A stretch of DNA of 64,000 nucleotides from Mycobacteroides salmoniphilum (GCF_004924335.1 NZ_CP024633.1:1426001-1490000); one strand, 5' to 3'; shown: positions 28,466 through 37,968, counted from the first letter of the stretch. Made by a program: numbers and translations. The notes: generated by a model not told the origin, from the letters alone.

Positions 28466-29329
28466 TTAGAAGTCTCCGAAGTCGCCACCGAAGTCGCCAC
28501 CGCCGCCGCCACTGTCCCAGCCACCGCCGTCCCAGCCGCTACCGCCGCCCTGGTCCCAACCGGAGCCGCCCTGATCCCAGCCCCCACCTTGGTCGGCCCC
28601 GCCGGAACCTTGATCCCAGCCGGCTTGCTCCGCTCCGCCGTCGTTCCCGGCATTCACCCCGGCGTCATATCCGTCCGAATAGCCTTGGCCAAAACCGCTT
28701 TCGAAGCCGGAGGCGCCGTATCCGACGCCGTGCATGCCGGAGAATAGCGAGTTGAACAGCAGTGCCGAGCCCACACCCCACGCGCCGGCCACGAGCGCGG
28801 GCTTCCACCACGGCTCGGAGTACCAGCCGGCGGGAACCGGTCGGCCGGCGACCGTGCCGCCGGGGTAGTAGTTGGGTGTGCGGCCCGACGGATCCGGGGA
28901 GGCCTCGATCTCGCGTCCCTCGTAGTTGATGCGTCGGTCCTCACTGACGGAGCCGGCCTTGCTTTGTCCGGTGGTGGCGGGGAGTTCGGGTCCGGGGTCC
29001 ATGCCCATGGCGAGACGAGCCGCCCGGACGTAGTAGAGCCCCTCGATGGCGCTTTCCTTGGCCAGCGTTGCCTGTGCCGGAGTCCGGGCCTGCTCGATGG
29101 CCGAAGATGCGGCCGTGAAACGCTCGGAGGCGTCGGCGAGCGCCTGGCGGGAAGCATCGTCGTTCCCGGTCAGGCCCAGTACCTGTCCGCCGAGGCGTTC
29201 GGTGAGGCGACGGGCGTCTGCCTTGGCATCCTCGAGTTGGTCGCCACGACGGCGACTCGATCCCTGTGTGTAGATGATCGCGCCACCGACGATCACGCCG
29301 AGGAGAAGCAGGCCCAGGATGATTTCCAT
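28466..29329 (-). CDS. DUF1542-type membrane-anchored protein with Gly/Trp/Asp/Gln-rich repeat tail
   Basis: This protein is about 287 aa from the ATG at 29329; an ATG at 29338 would add three residues. It has one N-terminal transmembrane helix (MEIILGLLLLGVIVGGAIIY), a helical Ala/Arg-rich region (about 30-110, Leu-x-Glu-Arg patterns, probably coiled coil) and a hydrophobic patch near 180-205. It ends in a low-complexity tail with repeated GWDQGG units finishing GGDFGGDFGDF. I recognise no enzymatic motif. The tail is repetitive enough to vary in length between strains. Function unknown. Confidence 0.75.
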   Translation of the reverse strand: MEIILGLLLLGVIVGGAIIYTQGSSRRRGDQLEDAKADARRLTERLGGQVLGLTGNDDASRQALADASERFTAASSAIEQARTPAQATLAKESAIEGLYYVRAARLAMGMDPGPELPATTGQSKAGSVSEDRRINYEGREIEASPDPSGRTPNYYPGGTVAGRPVPAGWYSEPWWKPALVAGAWGVGSALLFNSLFSGMHGVGYGASGFESGFGQGYSDGYDAGVNAGNDGGAEQAGWDQGSGGADQGGGWDQGGSGWDQGGGSGWDGGGWDSGGGGGDFGGDFGDF

Positions 29330-29353
29330 GGCACCCACGGTACTGATGTGTGG

Positions 29354-29424
29354 AGCGGGTGACGGGAATCGAACCCGCGTAGCTAGTTTGGAAGACTAGG
29401 GCTCTACCATTGAGCTACACCCGC
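29354..29424 (-). tRNA. tRNA-Gly (anticodon TCC)
   Basis: The minus strand forms a 71-nt cloverleaf with acceptor GCGGGTG/CACCCGC and anticodon stem CTAGT-CTTCCAA-ACTAG, giving anticodon TCC. CCA is not encoded. It lies 130 bp from tRNA-Pro on the opposite strand, the same tRNA neighbourhood as beside tig in M. tuberculosis. Confidence 0.95.
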
Positions 29425-29554
29425 ATGCGTGCGAGGTTGTCCCGCACGCGCTGACGAATGTACAGCGCCGGGGCGGATCAAATCCAATTCATACCGTGGC
29501 ATGTTGAGGCCGTAAGATCGCTTCGTCTTGCCGGAAGTGTGGACGCAGGTCCGA

Positions 29555-29628
29555 CGGGGTGTAGCGCAGCTTGGTAGCGCATCCGCTTTGGGAGCGGAGG
29601 GTCGCAGGTTCAAATCCTGTCACCCCGA
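29555..29628 (+). tRNA. tRNA-Pro (anticodon TGG)
   Basis: The 74-nt cloverleaf has acceptor CGGGGTG/CACCCCG and anticodon stem TCCGC-TTTGGGA-GCGGA with anticodon TGG. The T arm contains GGTTCAAATCC. The first acceptor base is C, as expected for tRNA-Pro. It stands 66 bp upstream of the tig start and may share a transcript. Confidence 0.95.
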
Positions 29629-29694
29629 CAGCACGACAGCACGAAGAACTGCAGGTCAGGACGATCTGCCGCGAACTATGAAGGAGCACTGCAC

Positions 29695-31179
29695 GTGAAG
29701 AGCACCGTCGAAAAGCTGAGCCCGACCCGGGTTCGCATCAACGTCGAGGTTCCCTTCGCAGAGCTCGAACCAGATTTCTCCAAGGCGTACAAGGAGCTGG
29801 CACAGCAGGTACGCCTGCCCGGCTTCCGTCCCGGCAAGGCCCCCGCCAAGCTGCTCGAGGCGCGCGTCGGCCGGGCCGCCGTGCTGGAGCAGGTCGTCAA
29901 CTCGGCGCTTCCGGGCCGGTACAGCGAGGCCGTCACCGCTTCCGACGTCAAGCCGCTCGGGCAGCCGGAGATCGAGGTCACCAAGATCGAGGACGGCCAG
30001 GAGCTGACCTTCACCGCCGAGGTGGATGTGCGCCCCGAAATCGAGCTGCCCGACCTGAGCACGGTCGCTGTCACTGTCGAGCCCGTCACTGTTGAGGACT
30101 CCGAGGTCGACGCCGAGCTGGACGCGCTGCGTGCGCGGTTCGGGACCCTCAAGGGTGTCGAGCGTGCCGCCGAGGACGGCGACTTCGTGTCAATCGATCT
30201 GTCGGCCACCGTGGACGGCAAGGAGGTCGAGGAAGCCGCGACCACCGGGCTGTCCCACGAGATCGGCTCCGGGCAGCTGATCGACGGCCTGGACGAGGCC
30301 ATCATCGGCCTGAAGGCCGGCGAGGAGAAGGTGTTCAACACCACGCTGGCCGCCGGTGAGTTCGCCGGACAGGACGCCGAGGTCACCGTCAAGGTCGGGT
30401 CGATCAAGGAGCGCGAGCTTCCCGCCGCCGACGACGACTTCGCCCAGCTGGCAAGCGAGTTCGACACCATCGGCGAGCTCAAGGACAGCCTCACCGAGCA
30501 GGTGAAGGGGCGCAAGCGCATCGCTCAGGCCGACGAGATCCGTGATGAGACCATCACTGCGCTGCTCGCCGCGGTCGAGATCCCGGTGCCCGAGAAGATC
30601 CTCGAGGAGCAGATCGGCAACAGCCTGCACGAGGCCGTTCACGGTCTGGACCACAACGAGGAGAAGCTCAACGAACTGCTCGAGGAGCAGGGCACCTCGC
30701 GTGAAGAGTTCGACAAGGACCTGCGTGACTCCGCGACCAAGTCCATCAAGACCGAGCTGCTGCTCGATGTGATCGCCGACAAGTTCGACATCAACGTCGA
30801 CCAGCAGGACCTCACCGAGCGTCTGGTCCTCATGTCGCGTCAGTACGGCATCGAGCCGCAGCAGCTGGTGCAGTACCTGACCCAGCAGCAGCAGCTGCCC
30901 GGCCTGTACGTCGACGTGCGCCGCGGTAAGGCCATCGCCGAGGTCATCCGTCAGGCGAAGGTGACCGACTCCACCGGTGCCGATGTAGACGTCGACGCCG
31001 TGCTGGGGCCGCGTCGTGGCGGGGCCGACGAGGCCGGCGCCGAGCTCGAAGCGGCCGACGACAGCGCCGACAAGGGTAAGAAGAAGAGCAAGGACAAGGA
31101 CGAGGACAAGTCCGAAAAGTCCGAGAAGAAAGCCAAGAAGAAGAGCAAGGACGAAGCCGGGGAAGCCGCCGACGCCTAG
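29695..31179 (+). CDS. tig: Trigger factor (ribosome-associated chaperone and prolyl isomerase)
   Basis: This 494-aa protein has the ribosome-binding N-domain with signature [19 protein letters not shown] (about 42-60), an FKBP-type PPIase domain (about 150-245) and a helical C-domain to about 430. A highly charged Lys/Glu/Asp tail ([20 protein letters not shown], about 460-480) finishes the protein. It catches nascent chains at the ribosome exit. The GTG at 29695 follows GAAGGAG with an 8-nt gap. The linkage tig-clpP1-clpP2-clpX is conserved in many bacteria and couples folding with degradation. Confidence 0.96.
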   Translation: MKSTVEKLSPTRVRINVEVPFAELEPDFSKAYKELAQQVRLPGFRPGKAPAKLLEARVGRAAVLEQVVNSALPGRYSEAVTASDVKPLGQPEIEVTKIEDGQELTFTAEVDVRPEIELPDLSTVAVTVEPVTVEDSEVDAELDALRARFGTLKGVERAAEDGDFVSIDLSATVDGKEVEEAATTGLSHEIGSGQLIDGLDEAIIGLKAGEEKVFNTTLAAGEFAGQDAEVTVKVGSIKERELPAADDDFAQLASEFDTIGELKDSLTEQVKGRKRIAQADEIRDETITALLAAVEIPVPEKILEEQIGNSLHEAVHGLDHNEEKLNELLEEQGTSREEFDKDLRDSATKSIKTELLLDVIADKFDINVDQQDLTERLVLMSRQYGIEPQQLVQYLTQQQQLPGLYVDVRRGKAIAEVIRQAKVTDSTGADVDVDAVLGPRRGGADEAGAELEAADDSADKGKKKSKDKDEDKSEKSEKKAKKKSKDEAGEAADA

Positions 31180-31212
31180 TTGACGCCGTGATGAGCCATT
31201 GAGGCGAGGAAC

Positions 31213-31230
31213 ATCACGCTCTGAGCGAAC
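31213..31230 (+). promoter_or_regulatory. Candidate ClgR-binding box upstream of clpP1
   Basis: The sequence atcacgctctgagcgaac fits the ClgR consensus as I recall it from corynebacteria (WNNWCGCYNANRGCGWWS) at all specified positions except the central A, where it has T. It lies 109 bp upstream of the clpP1 GTG. ClgR is the known activator of clpP1P2 in mycobacteria and corynebacteria. The clgR gene itself is not in the window. Confidence 0.6.
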
Positions 31231-31338
31231 TCGCCCGTTGTGGGGAGTGCGCAGCCGCCGATGTTGGTTAATGTCGGCAGTACACGGAATTGGTTCTCAA
31301 GCGATATCCCGAAGTGCTAGACGAAGGCAGGTTGCACA

Positions 31339-31941
31339 GTGACTGAAATGCGTTCGGCGACAGCCGGGCTCAACCTCATCGACTCGGTGTATGAGCGCCT
31401 GCTCTCCGAGCGCATCATTTTCCTGGGCCAGCAGGTGGACGACGACATCGCCAACCGGCTATGCGCGCAGATCTTGCTGCTGACCGCGGAGGACCCCACC
31501 AAGGACATCCACCTCTACATCAACTCGCCGGGTGGCTCGATCAGCGCCGGCATGGCGATCTTCGACACCATGCAGCTCTCGGAGTGCGATATCGCCACCT
31601 ACGCGATGGGCATGGCGGCCTCCATGGGCGAGTTCCTGCTGGCAGCTGGCACCAAGGGCAAGCGGCATGCCCTGCAGCACGCCCGCATCCTCATGCACCA
31701 GCCGCTGGGTGGTGTGACCGGTAGTGCGTCCGATATCGCCATCCAGGCCGAGCAGTTCCAGGTCATCAAGAAGGAAATGTTCCGCCTCAACGCCGAGTTC
31801 ACCGGCAAGACGGTCGAACAGATCGAGACCGATTCGGACCGTGACCGCTGGTTCACCGCGCCGGAGGCCCTGGAGTACGGCTTCGTCGACCAGATCATCA
31901 CCCGCGCAAACCTGAACGGCAGCAAGGGAGCCGCAAAGTGA
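31339..31941 (+). CDS. clpP1: ATP-dependent Clp protease proteolytic subunit ClpP1
   Basis: This 200-aa serine protease subunit shows catalytic Ser95 in [10 protein letters not shown], His120 in ILMHQPLGG and Asp near 169 in SDRDRWFTA. It forms the mixed ClpP1-ClpP2 tetradecamer that degrades unfolded and tagged proteins with ClpX or ClpC1. Starts are GTG at 31339 or ATG at 31348 in the same frame; mycobacterial ClpP1 is processed at its N-terminus in any case. It overlaps clpP2 by 4 bp (GTGA), enforcing coupled translation. Confidence 0.96.
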   Translation: MTEMRSATAGLNLIDSVYERLLSERIIFLGQQVDDDIANRLCAQILLLTAEDPTKDIHLYINSPGGSISAGMAIFDTMQLSECDIATYAMGMAASMGEFLLAAGTKGKRHALQHARILMHQPLGGVTGSASDIAIQAEQFQVIKKEMFRLNAEFTGKTVEQIETDSDRDRWFTAPEALEYGFVDQIITRANLNGSKGAAK

Positions 31942-32594
31942 TCAGCAAGCACCTCAACCCCGAATTGGCGCCGCAAGCCCGGTACATCCTGCCCTCGTTC
32001 ATCGAGCACTCAAGCTTCGGTGTCAAGGAATCCAACCCGTACAACAAGCTGTTCGAGGAGCGCATCATCTTCCTCGGCGTGCAGGTGGACGACGCCTCAG
32101 CCAACGACATCATGGCCCAGCTGTTGGTGCTGGAGTCGCTGGATCCCGATCGTGAGATCACCATGTACATCAACTCCCCAGGTGGCTCGTTCACCTCGTT
32201 GATGGCGATCTACGACACCATGCAGTACGTCCGCTCCGATATCCGCACGGTGGTACTGGGCCAGGCCGCATCGGCCGCCGCGGTGCTGCTTGCCGCGGGA
32301 ACCCCCGGCAAGCGGATGGCACTGCCCAACGCCCGCGTGCTCATCCACCAGCCGTCTCTGTCGGGAGTTATCCAGGGTCAGTTCACCGACCTGGAGATCC
32401 AGGCCAAGGAGATCGAGCGCATGCGGGTGCTGCAGGAGACGACCTTGTCCCGGCACACCGGTAAGACCGAAGAGGTCATCCGCAAGGACACCGACCGCGA
32501 CAAGATCTTCACAGCCGAAGAGGCCAAGGAGTACGGGATCATCGACGTCGTCCTGGAGTACCGGAAGCTTTCGGCGACCAGCGCCGCTTCGTAA
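31938..32594 (+). CDS. clpP2: ATP-dependent Clp protease proteolytic subunit ClpP2
   Basis: This 218-aa paralogue of ClpP1 has the catalytic Ser in [16 protein letters not shown], His in [10 protein letters not shown] and Asp in [13 protein letters not shown]. In mycobacteria ClpP1 and ClpP2 assemble as a hetero-complex, with ClpP2 docking the ATPase. The GTG at 31938 lies inside the clpP1 stop region. A 216-bp gap separates it from clpX. Confidence 0.96.
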   Translation: MISKHLNPELAPQARYILPSFIEHSSFGVKESNPYNKLFEERIIFLGVQVDDASANDIMAQLLVLESLDPDREITMYINSPGGSFTSLMAIYDTMQYVRSDIRTVVLGQAASAAAVLLAAGTPGKRMALPNARVLIHQPSLSGVIQGQFTDLEIQAKEIERMRVLQETTLSRHTGKTEEVIRKDTDRDKIFTAEEAKEYGIIDVVLEYRKLSATSAAS

Positions 32595-32810
32595 CGGTTG
32601 CGACACACCGGTGTCGGTCGCGCGTCATCGGGTGCCGCAGTCGGTGTGAGGCGATATGTTCTCCAGCACGGCGGCGTAAATGCCGTCGGTGCTATTCGGT
32701 TTATCGGTCGCGGGGTGTCCGGTATAGCGGGTAGCGTCGGGACGAACAGGTCAGAGGACGTGTTGACACCACGATCCACCACCGCGTGACAGGAAGTAGG
32801 ACTGGCCACC

Positions 32811-34091
32811 ATGGCACGTATTGGAGACGGCGGCGACCTGCTGAAATGCTCATTCTGCGGAAAGAGCCAGAAGCAGGTCAAGAAGCTCATTGCCGGCCCC
32901 GGCGTGTACATCTGCGATGAATGCATCGACCTCTGCAACGAGATCATCGAAGAGGAACTGGCCGACGCCGACGACGTCAAGCTTGATGAGCTGCCCAAGC
33001 CCGTCGAGATCCGCGAGTTCCTGGAGAACTACGTCATCGGCCAGGACAACGCGAAGAAGACGCTGGCCGTCGCCGTCTACAACCACTACAAGCGCATCCA
33101 GGCCGGAGACAAGGCCCGTGACGCCCGCGGCGAGACCGTTGAGCTGGCCAAATCGAATATCTTGATGCTGGGCCCCACCGGCTGCGGCAAGACCTACCTG
33201 GCGCAGACGCTGGCCAAGATGCTGAATGTGCCTTTCGCTATCGCCGATGCCACCGCCCTGACCGAGGCCGGATACGTGGGCGAGGATGTCGAGAACATTC
33301 TCCTCAAGCTGATTCAGGCGGCCGACTACGACGTGAAGCGCGCCGAGACCGGCATCATCTACATCGACGAGGTCGACAAGATCGCTCGCAAGAGCGAGAA
33401 CCCGTCGATCACGCGTGATGTGTCCGGCGAGGGCGTGCAGCAGGCGCTGCTGAAGATCCTGGAAGGCACCCAGGCCTCGGTACCCCCGCAGGGCGGCCGC
33501 AAGCACCCGCACCAGGAGTTCATCCAAATCGACACCACGAACGTGCTGTTCATCGTGGCTGGTGCCTTCGCGGGCCTGGAGAAGATCGTGTCGGATCGTG
33601 TCGGCAAGCGCGGCCTGGGCTTCGGTGCCGAGGTCAAGTCGAAGGCCGATATCGACACCACCGACCACTTCGCCGAGGTGATGCCGGAGGACCTGATCAA
33701 GTTCGGACTCATCCCCGAGTTCATCGGCCGTCTGCCGATCGTGGCCTCGGTCACCAACCTGGACCGCGAATCGCTCATCACGATCCTGTCCGAGCCGAAG
33801 AATGCGTTGGTCAAGCAGTACACCCGACTCTTCGAGATGGACGGCGTCGAGCTTGAATTCGAGCAGGACGCGCTTGAGGCCATTGCTGATCAGGCCATCC
33901 ACCGGGGCACCGGGGCCCGTGGGCTGCGCGCCATCATGGAGGAAGTGCTGCAGCCGGTGATGTACGACATCCCGAGCCGCGACGATGTCGCCAAGGTCGT
34001 GGTGACCGGGGAGACCGTCATCGACAACGTGTTGCCGACGATTGTGCCGCGCAAGCCCCCGCGTGCCGAACGGCGCGATAAGAGCGCCTAG
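32811..34091 (+). CDS. clpX: ATP-dependent Clp protease ATP-binding subunit ClpX
   Basis: This 426-aa AAA+ unfoldase starts with the C4 zinc-binding domain ([10 protein letters not shown] ... [10 protein letters not shown], about 11-45), followed by Walker [13 protein letters not shown], Walker [15 protein letters not shown] and the pore/ClpP-contact region. It unfolds substrates and feeds them to ClpP1P2. The ATG at 32811 follows AGGAAGTAGGA. Because 216 bp without an ORF precede it, clpX probably also has its own promoter. Confidence 0.96.
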   Translation: MARIGDGGDLLKCSFCGKSQKQVKKLIAGPGVYICDECIDLCNEIIEEELADADDVKLDELPKPVEIREFLENYVIGQDNAKKTLAVAVYNHYKRIQAGDKARDARGETVELAKSNILMLGPTGCGKTYLAQTLAKMLNVPFAIADATALTEAGYVGEDVENILLKLIQAADYDVKRAETGIIYIDEVDKIARKSENPSITRDVSGEGVQQALLKILEGTQASVPPQGGRKHPHQEFIQIDTTNVLFIVAGAFAGLEKIVSDRVGKRGLGFGAEVKSKADIDTTDHFAEVMPEDLIKFGLIPEFIGRLPIVASVTNLDRESLITILSEPKNALVKQYTRLFEMDGVELEFEQDALEAIADQAIHRGTGARGLRAIMEEVLQPVMYDIPSRDDVAKVVVTGETVIDNVLPTIVPRKPPRAERRDKSA

Positions 34092-34097
34092 TTCGTC

Positions 34098-34721
34098 GTG
34101 ATGAGCGCCATGGAGTTGGCGCGGGCTGAGCGCATTGATCTCGCCAATCTGCTGGCCGGGCTTACGCCGGAGCAGTGGGATGCGCCATCCCTGTGCAGTA
34201 AATGGCGCGTGCGTGATGTCGTTGCGCACATGATCGGGTACGAAGACCTCAGCCGCGGCGAGTTCTACTCGTGCATCGCCAAGGCCGGCTTCAACCCGAA
34301 TCGGGCCAACGCCAATCGCGTCGCCGAACTGGCCGACCGTACCCCCGAACAGCTGCTGGAGATGGTCCGTGCCGCGGAAACGCCGGGCGTGCTCACCTCG
34401 GGTTTCGGCGGCCGGATCGCACTGCTGGACGGCATAGTCCATCAACAGGACATCCGTCGCCCACTCGGGATCCCGCGCGAGATTCCGGGGGAACGTATGC
34501 GCGTCGCCATGGATTTCGCGCGCTGGGCGCCACCGATACGGGGTGCGCTGCGCGCCCGCGGTGTGCGGCTGGTGGCTACCGATCTCGACTGGTCACACGG
34601 TCGCGGGCCGAAGGTCACCGGACCCGCCGAGGCGCTGCTGATGGCGATGGCGGCACGGCCGTGCGCTCTGGCGCAGCTCGATGGCTCCGGTAAATCGACC
34701 CTGGCGCAACATATTTCGTAA
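34098..34721 (+). CDS. Maleylpyruvate isomerase-family mycothiol-dependent enzyme (DinB-like fold)
   Basis: This 207-aa protein resembles actinobacterial members of the mycothiol-dependent isomerase/DinB family: RIDLANLLAGLTPEQWDAPS, LCSKWRVRDVVAHMIGYEDL and a later metal-ligand His in LLDGIVHQQDIRRPLG. These give three metal-ligand-type His positions. Members conjugate or isomerise substrates using mycothiol; this one's reaction is unknown. It starts 6 bp after clpX (GTG at 34098, further ATGs at 34101 and 34110) and probably continues the clpX transcript. Confidence 0.8.
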   Translation: MMSAMELARAERIDLANLLAGLTPEQWDAPSLCSKWRVRDVVAHMIGYEDLSRGEFYSCIAKAGFNPNRANANRVAELADRTPEQLLEMVRAAETPGVLTSGFGGRIALLDGIVHQQDIRRPLGIPREIPGERMRVAMDFARWAPPIRGALRARGVRLVATDLDWSHGRGPKVTGPAEALLMAMAARPCALAQLDGSGKSTLAQHIS

Positions 34722-34728
34722 CCCCTCG

Positions 34729-34734
34729 TAAACT
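34729..34734 (+). promoter_or_regulatory. Leaderless-type -10 hexamer for the GNAT gene
   Basis: TAAACT matches the mycobacterial sigma-A -10 pattern TANNNT and ends 6 nt before the ATG at 34741, where transcription would be expected to begin. No Shine-Dalgarno sequence is present. Confidence 0.55.
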
Positions 34735-34740
34735 GGGTGG

Positions 34741-35280
34741 ATGGCCACCGAGTTCATGAGCCAGCCCACGCTGGAGGGCCCTACGCTGACGTTGCGTCCG
34801 TTGGAAGACGACGACATTGAGCCGCTGTACCGTGCCGCCAGTGATCCGCTCATCTGGGAGCAACACCCGAGCTCGGACCGCTACGAGCGGGCGGTCTTCG
34901 AGCGGTGGTTCGCGGAAGCTCTTGCCGCGAAATCGCTTGTCATCGTCGACCACTCGACGGGGGAGATGATCGGCTCCTCCCGCTTCTATGAGTGGGACCC
35001 AGAAAAGCGCGAGGTCGCGATCGGATACACGTTCATCACTCGCGAATACTGGGGAGGCACGGTGAACGCCGAGCTCAAGACGCTCATGCTGGATTACGCG
35101 TTCATCAACGCGGACCTGGTGTGGTTCCACGTGGGCGCGACCAACCTGCGGTCGCAGCGTGCGCTCGCCAAGATCGGCGCTCATGAGCATCACCGTCAGA
35201 AGCGCGAGATCAACGGCGCGCTGGAGGACTACGTCTACTTCACCATCACTGCCGCCGACTGGCGGGAGGCCTCCGACTGA
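34741..35280 (+). CDS. GNAT-family N-acetyltransferase (RimJ/RimL type)
   Basis: This 179-aa acetyltransferase has the RimJ/L-like pattern: LRPLEDDDIEPLYRAASDPL near the N-terminus, EVAIGYTFITREYWGGTVNA as motif A with the acetyl-CoA loop, and FHVGATNLRSQRALAKIGAH as motif B. It would transfer an acetyl group to a protein N-terminus or small amine; the target is unknown. It begins at an ATG with a -10 hexamer 6 nt upstream and no Shine-Dalgarno, so it is probably a leaderless mRNA separate from clpX. Confidence 0.82.
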   Translation: MATEFMSQPTLEGPTLTLRPLEDDDIEPLYRAASDPLIWEQHPSSDRYERAVFERWFAEALAAKSLVIVDHSTGEMIGSSRFYEWDPEKREVAIGYTFITREYWGGTVNAELKTLMLDYAFINADLVWFHVGATNLRSQRALAKIGAHEHHRQKREINGALEDYVYFTITAADWREASD

Positions 35281-35312
35281 GCGCCACGCTCTCCGTGAGC
35301 AGAACGTGGCGC
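35281..35312. terminator. Hairpin terminator between convergent genes
   Basis: gcgccacg (35281-35288) pairs perfectly with cgtggcgc (35305-35312) around a 16-nt loop. It begins directly after the GNAT stop and precedes the convergent 74-aa gene's stop, so it could serve both directions. No T-run follows. Confidence 0.6.
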
Positions 35313-35327
35313 CCAGTCGGCGACCGA

Positions 35328-35552
35328 TCAGCGTGTAGTCGGATCCTCGTCGACGGCGGACCGAGCGCTGTCCTGCTCGGCGCGCTGGGCCGCTTCGCGC
35401 ATCTCGAAGGCGTCCGTAGCGATCTCGCCGAGCTGCCGGGTGACGTCCACCACCGCGTTGGTGATGATCTTGGCGATCTCACCCACATGCTCAGCGGTCG
35501 ACGACACGACCTCCTGGGCCAGGTCCTTATTGCGTTCGAACTTGCTCACCAC
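35328..35552 (-). CDS. Small conserved helical protein, function unknown
   Basis: This 74-aa charged, mainly helical protein (MVSKFERNKDLAQEVVSSTA ... EIAKIITNAVVDVTRQLGEI) has heptad-like spacing suggesting a coiled coil, no membrane segment and no known catalytic motif. It starts at tandem GTGs (35552, 35549). The hexamer TAGGTT lies 7 nt upstream, and its first three bases are the stop codon of the desaturase gene. I recognise it only as a mycobacterial hypothetical type. Confidence 0.6.
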   Translation of the reverse strand: MVSKFERNKDLAQEVVSSTAEHVGEIAKIITNAVVDVTRQLGEIATDAFEMREAAQRAEQDSARSAVDEDPTTR

Positions 35553-35559
35553 GACACCT

Positions 35560-35565
35560 AACCTA
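35560..35565 (-). promoter_or_regulatory. -10 hexamer built on the desaturase stop codon
   Basis: On the minus strand TAGGTT (35565-35560) has TAG as the desaturase stop codon and lies 7 nt before the GTG at 35552. It fits TANNNT and would yield a leaderless transcript. Confidence 0.45.
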
Positions 35566-36732
35566 CGCGTCTACCAGCTCGCCGCGCTCGTCGACGATAA
35601 TTACCTCGGCCGGCTTACTTGCGTTCTTCTCCCTGTCGATGTGCACGACGAGCTCGGGCTCACTGCGGAACCAGCCGTTGGGCAGGGACAACCGAGCGAT
35701 CTTCTTCCAGGTGGACGAGAGCTGGGCGAAGAGGCCGCCCGAGTTGTAGGGCAGGCCGTACTTCTGGCACAGCTCGCGCACCTCGGTGGCCATCTCCGGG
35801 TAGCGGTTGGCGGGCAGGTCCGGGAACAGGTGGTGCTCGATCTGGTGGGACAGGTTGCCGCTCATAATGTGAAACAGCCTGCTGCCCTCGATGTTCGCCG
35901 AGCCCAGCAGCTGCCGGACGTACCATTCGCCACGCGTCTCGTTGGCGGTCTCCTCCTTGGAGAAGGTCTGGGTGCCGGACGGGAAGTGTCCGCAGAAGAT
36001 AATCGAGAAGGTCCACACGTTGCGCACGAAGTTGGCTGACATATTGCCCAGGAAGGTGATCGGAAACAGCGGGCCGGTCAGCGCCGGGAAGATCACGTAG
36101 TCCTTGAGGACCTGCTTACTGGCCTTACGCCACATGCCCTTGATCAACGGCTTGAGGTCGTACCATCTGCGCTTGCCCTTCACGATGTTCTCGGCCTCAA
36201 GCTCGTGCACCATGACGCCCCACTCGAAGAACACCATCAGGGCGGTCGCCCATGCCAGGTTGCCCAGGTAGTAAGGGTTCCACTTCTGTTCGGGTGCCAT
36301 GCGCAGGATGCCGTAACCCACGTCGCGGTCCATGTCGACGATGTTGGTGTAGGTGTGGTGCATGTAGTTGTGCGAGTGCCGCCACTGGTCGGCGGGGCAC
36401 ACGGTGTCCCATTCGAAGTCGCGTGAGTTGAGGCCCTTTTCGCGCATCCAGTCGTACTGGCCGTGCATGACGTTGTGGCCGATCTCCATGTTGTCGAGGA
36501 TCTTGGACACGGACAGCGCACCCACCGCGGCGAGCCACACCGGCGGGATGAACCCCAGGTACATCAGGGCACGTCCGGCGGCCTCACAGCCGCGTTGTGT
36601 CTTGATGATCGAGTAGATGTACTCGCGATCACGCTCGCCCAGATCGGCGACAACGCGCTCGCGCAATTCATCGAGATCCTTACCCAGCGCCTCGATATCC
36701 GATGCACTGATGGTGATTTCGTTGCTGGTCAT
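35563..36732 (-). CDS. Membrane acyl-CoA desaturase (DesA3-like)
   Basis: This 389-aa membrane fatty-acid desaturase has the three His boxes: HNVMH in GHNVMHGQYDW, HSHNYMHHTY and HQIEHHLFPD. These bind the diiron centre. It introduces a cis double bond into stearoyl-type CoA at the membrane and resembles Rv3229c. The ATG at 36732 follows AGGAGAC; the open frame continues upstream over the preceding intergenic gap and part of the reductase gene but without conservation. It lies 31 bp downstream of its likely electron donor, which is known to pair with DesA3 in M. tuberculosis. Confidence 0.9.
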   Translation of the reverse strand: MTSNEITISASDIEALGKDLDELRERVVADLGERDREYIYSIIKTQRGCEAAGRALMYLGFIPPVWLAAVGALSVSKILDNMEIGHNVMHGQYDWMREKGLNSRDFEWDTVCPADQWRHSHNYMHHTYTNIVDMDRDVGYGILRMAPEQKWNPYYLGNLAWATALMVFFEWGVMVHELEAENIVKGKRRWYDLKPLIKGMWRKASKQVLKDYVIFPALTGPLFPITFLGNMSANFVRNVWTFSIIFCGHFPSGTQTFSKEETANETRGEWYVRQLLGSANIEGSRLFHIMSGNLSHQIEHHLFPDLPANRYPEMATEVRELCQKYGLPYNSGGLFAQLSSTWKKIARLSLPNGWFRSEPELVVHIDREKNASKPAEVIIVDERGELVDA

Positions 36733-36763
36733 CGTCTGGTCTCCTTGCTGCTGGGAGGCTGGA

Positions 36764-37855
36764 TTAAAGGTCGATCGAGACATCACCGACGGGTGCGGTG
36801 ATGCAGAGCTGGACGTGCTGGTCGGGGTCGTCGTTCTCATCGCCGGTGCGCAGGTTCCGGGTGCATCCGGATGTCTTCACCGCTGTGCAGGCGAAGCAGA
36901 TTCCCATCCGGCAGCCGAATTCGGGTTGCAGTCCGGCGGTCTCGGCCTGTTCGAGGATGGGGCGACCGTCGTTCTCGGCGGTGATGCCGGACGTGGCGAA
37001 TCGCAGTACGCCCCCGGCCTCACCGGTGGTGCCCGATGTGGTGAGGGTGAACTCCTCGGTGTGCAGACGGTCGGAGCGTCCGCGCTCGGCGTACAGCGTG
37101 CGCACCGCCTCGTGCAGCGAGGGGGGTCCACACACGAACGTCTGCGCGTCCGCACTCCAGGGCGCGATCGCATCGAGCTGCTCGGCACTGAAGTGCCGGC
37201 CGCCGTCGCGGGTGTACTCCGTGTGCACCGTTACCGAGGGCACCTCGCCCAGAGCGGTGAGCTCGCGTGCGTACGCGTTGTCCGCGGCCGTCGGCGCGTA
37301 GTACAGCACGGCGAGCTGGCCCGGGTACCCATTGCCGATGAGTGTTCTCGCCATTGAGAGCACAGGTGTAATCCCACTACCGGCCGCGATCAGAATGGTC
37401 CGAATGGGACGCGGCGAGGGGAGGACGAACGTGCCTGCGGCCGGGGTGATGCTGTACACGTCGCCGACCGCGGCGTGCTTGTACAGGTGGTTCGACACCA
37501 GCCCTTCGGGCCGGCGGGCGATGGTCAGCTCGATGATGTCGCGGGCGTCGTCGGCGCAGGACGGTGAGAAGCAGCGGACATGCCGCACGCCGTCGATCAC
37601 GACGCCCAGCTGGACGAACTGACCTGCGCGAAAGCCCTTGAACTGGTGGGTTGTGCGCAAGGTCAAGGTCACCGATCGGGTGGTGCGGCGCTGCACGCGA
37701 ACGACGCGGGCGCGAGCTTCTTCCCAGGTGATCATCGGGTCGACGAGTTCGAGATACCGGTCGACCGCGTGCGGGGTGAGGGCGGCTGTCAGCAGTCGGC
37801 CCAGGGACGACTCGGGGGTGAGGATGCGGCGGGTGGCTTTAGTTAGAAATGTCAT
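36764..37855 (-). CDS. Ferredoxin reductase with C-terminal 2Fe-2S domain (Rv3230c-like), desaturase electron donor
   Basis: This 363-aa protein has, in order, an FAD-binding domain (ITWEEARARVVRVQRRTTRS; FRAGQFVQLGV; VRCFSPSC), an NAD(P) domain (TILIAAGSGITPVLSMARTL) and a plant-type 2Fe-2S ferredoxin domain (FGCRMGICFACT ... LCIT). It passes electrons from NADPH to the adjacent desaturase, the role shown for Rv3230c with DesA3. The ATG at 37855 is preceded by GGAGGG. It is divergent from a TetR gene, which probably regulates the pair. Confidence 0.9.
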   Translation of the reverse strand: MTFLTKATRRILTPESSLGRLLTAALTPHAVDRYLELVDPMITWEEARARVVRVQRRTTRSVTLTLRTTHQFKGFRAGQFVQLGVVIDGVRHVRCFSPSCADDARDIIELTIARRPEGLVSNHLYKHAAVGDVYSITPAAGTFVLPSPRPIRTILIAAGSGITPVLSMARTLIGNGYPGQLAVLYYAPTAADNAYARELTALGEVPSVTVHTEYTRDGGRHFSAEQLDAIAPWSADAQTFVCGPPSLHEAVRTLYAERGRSDRLHTEEFTLTTSGTTGEAGGVLRFATSGITAENDGRPILEQAETAGLQPEFGCRMGICFACTAVKTSGCTRNLRTGDENDDPDQHVQLCITAPVGDVSIDL

Positions 37856-37968
37856 TCGAACTCCCTCCGTTAGGTTAACGACTGTATACTGAAATTGTGA
37901 ACCAACCTGCCCCCTCTCAGTCAAGCCGTAATCACCGTGTCGGTCATCACAGCGATACAGTGACCGCT
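37856..37968. promoter_or_regulatory. Divergent promoter region between desaturase operon and TetR gene
   Basis: This 113-bp region contains the AT-rich core actgtatactgaaattgt (37881-37898). On the plus strand TATACT (37885-37890) ends 6 nt before a GTG at 37897, and TACAGT ends just before the ATG at 37969. On the minus strand a TACAGT reads toward the reductase gene. The core GTATAC is self-complementary and could be part of the TetR operator. Which start is used is undecided. Confidence 0.45.
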
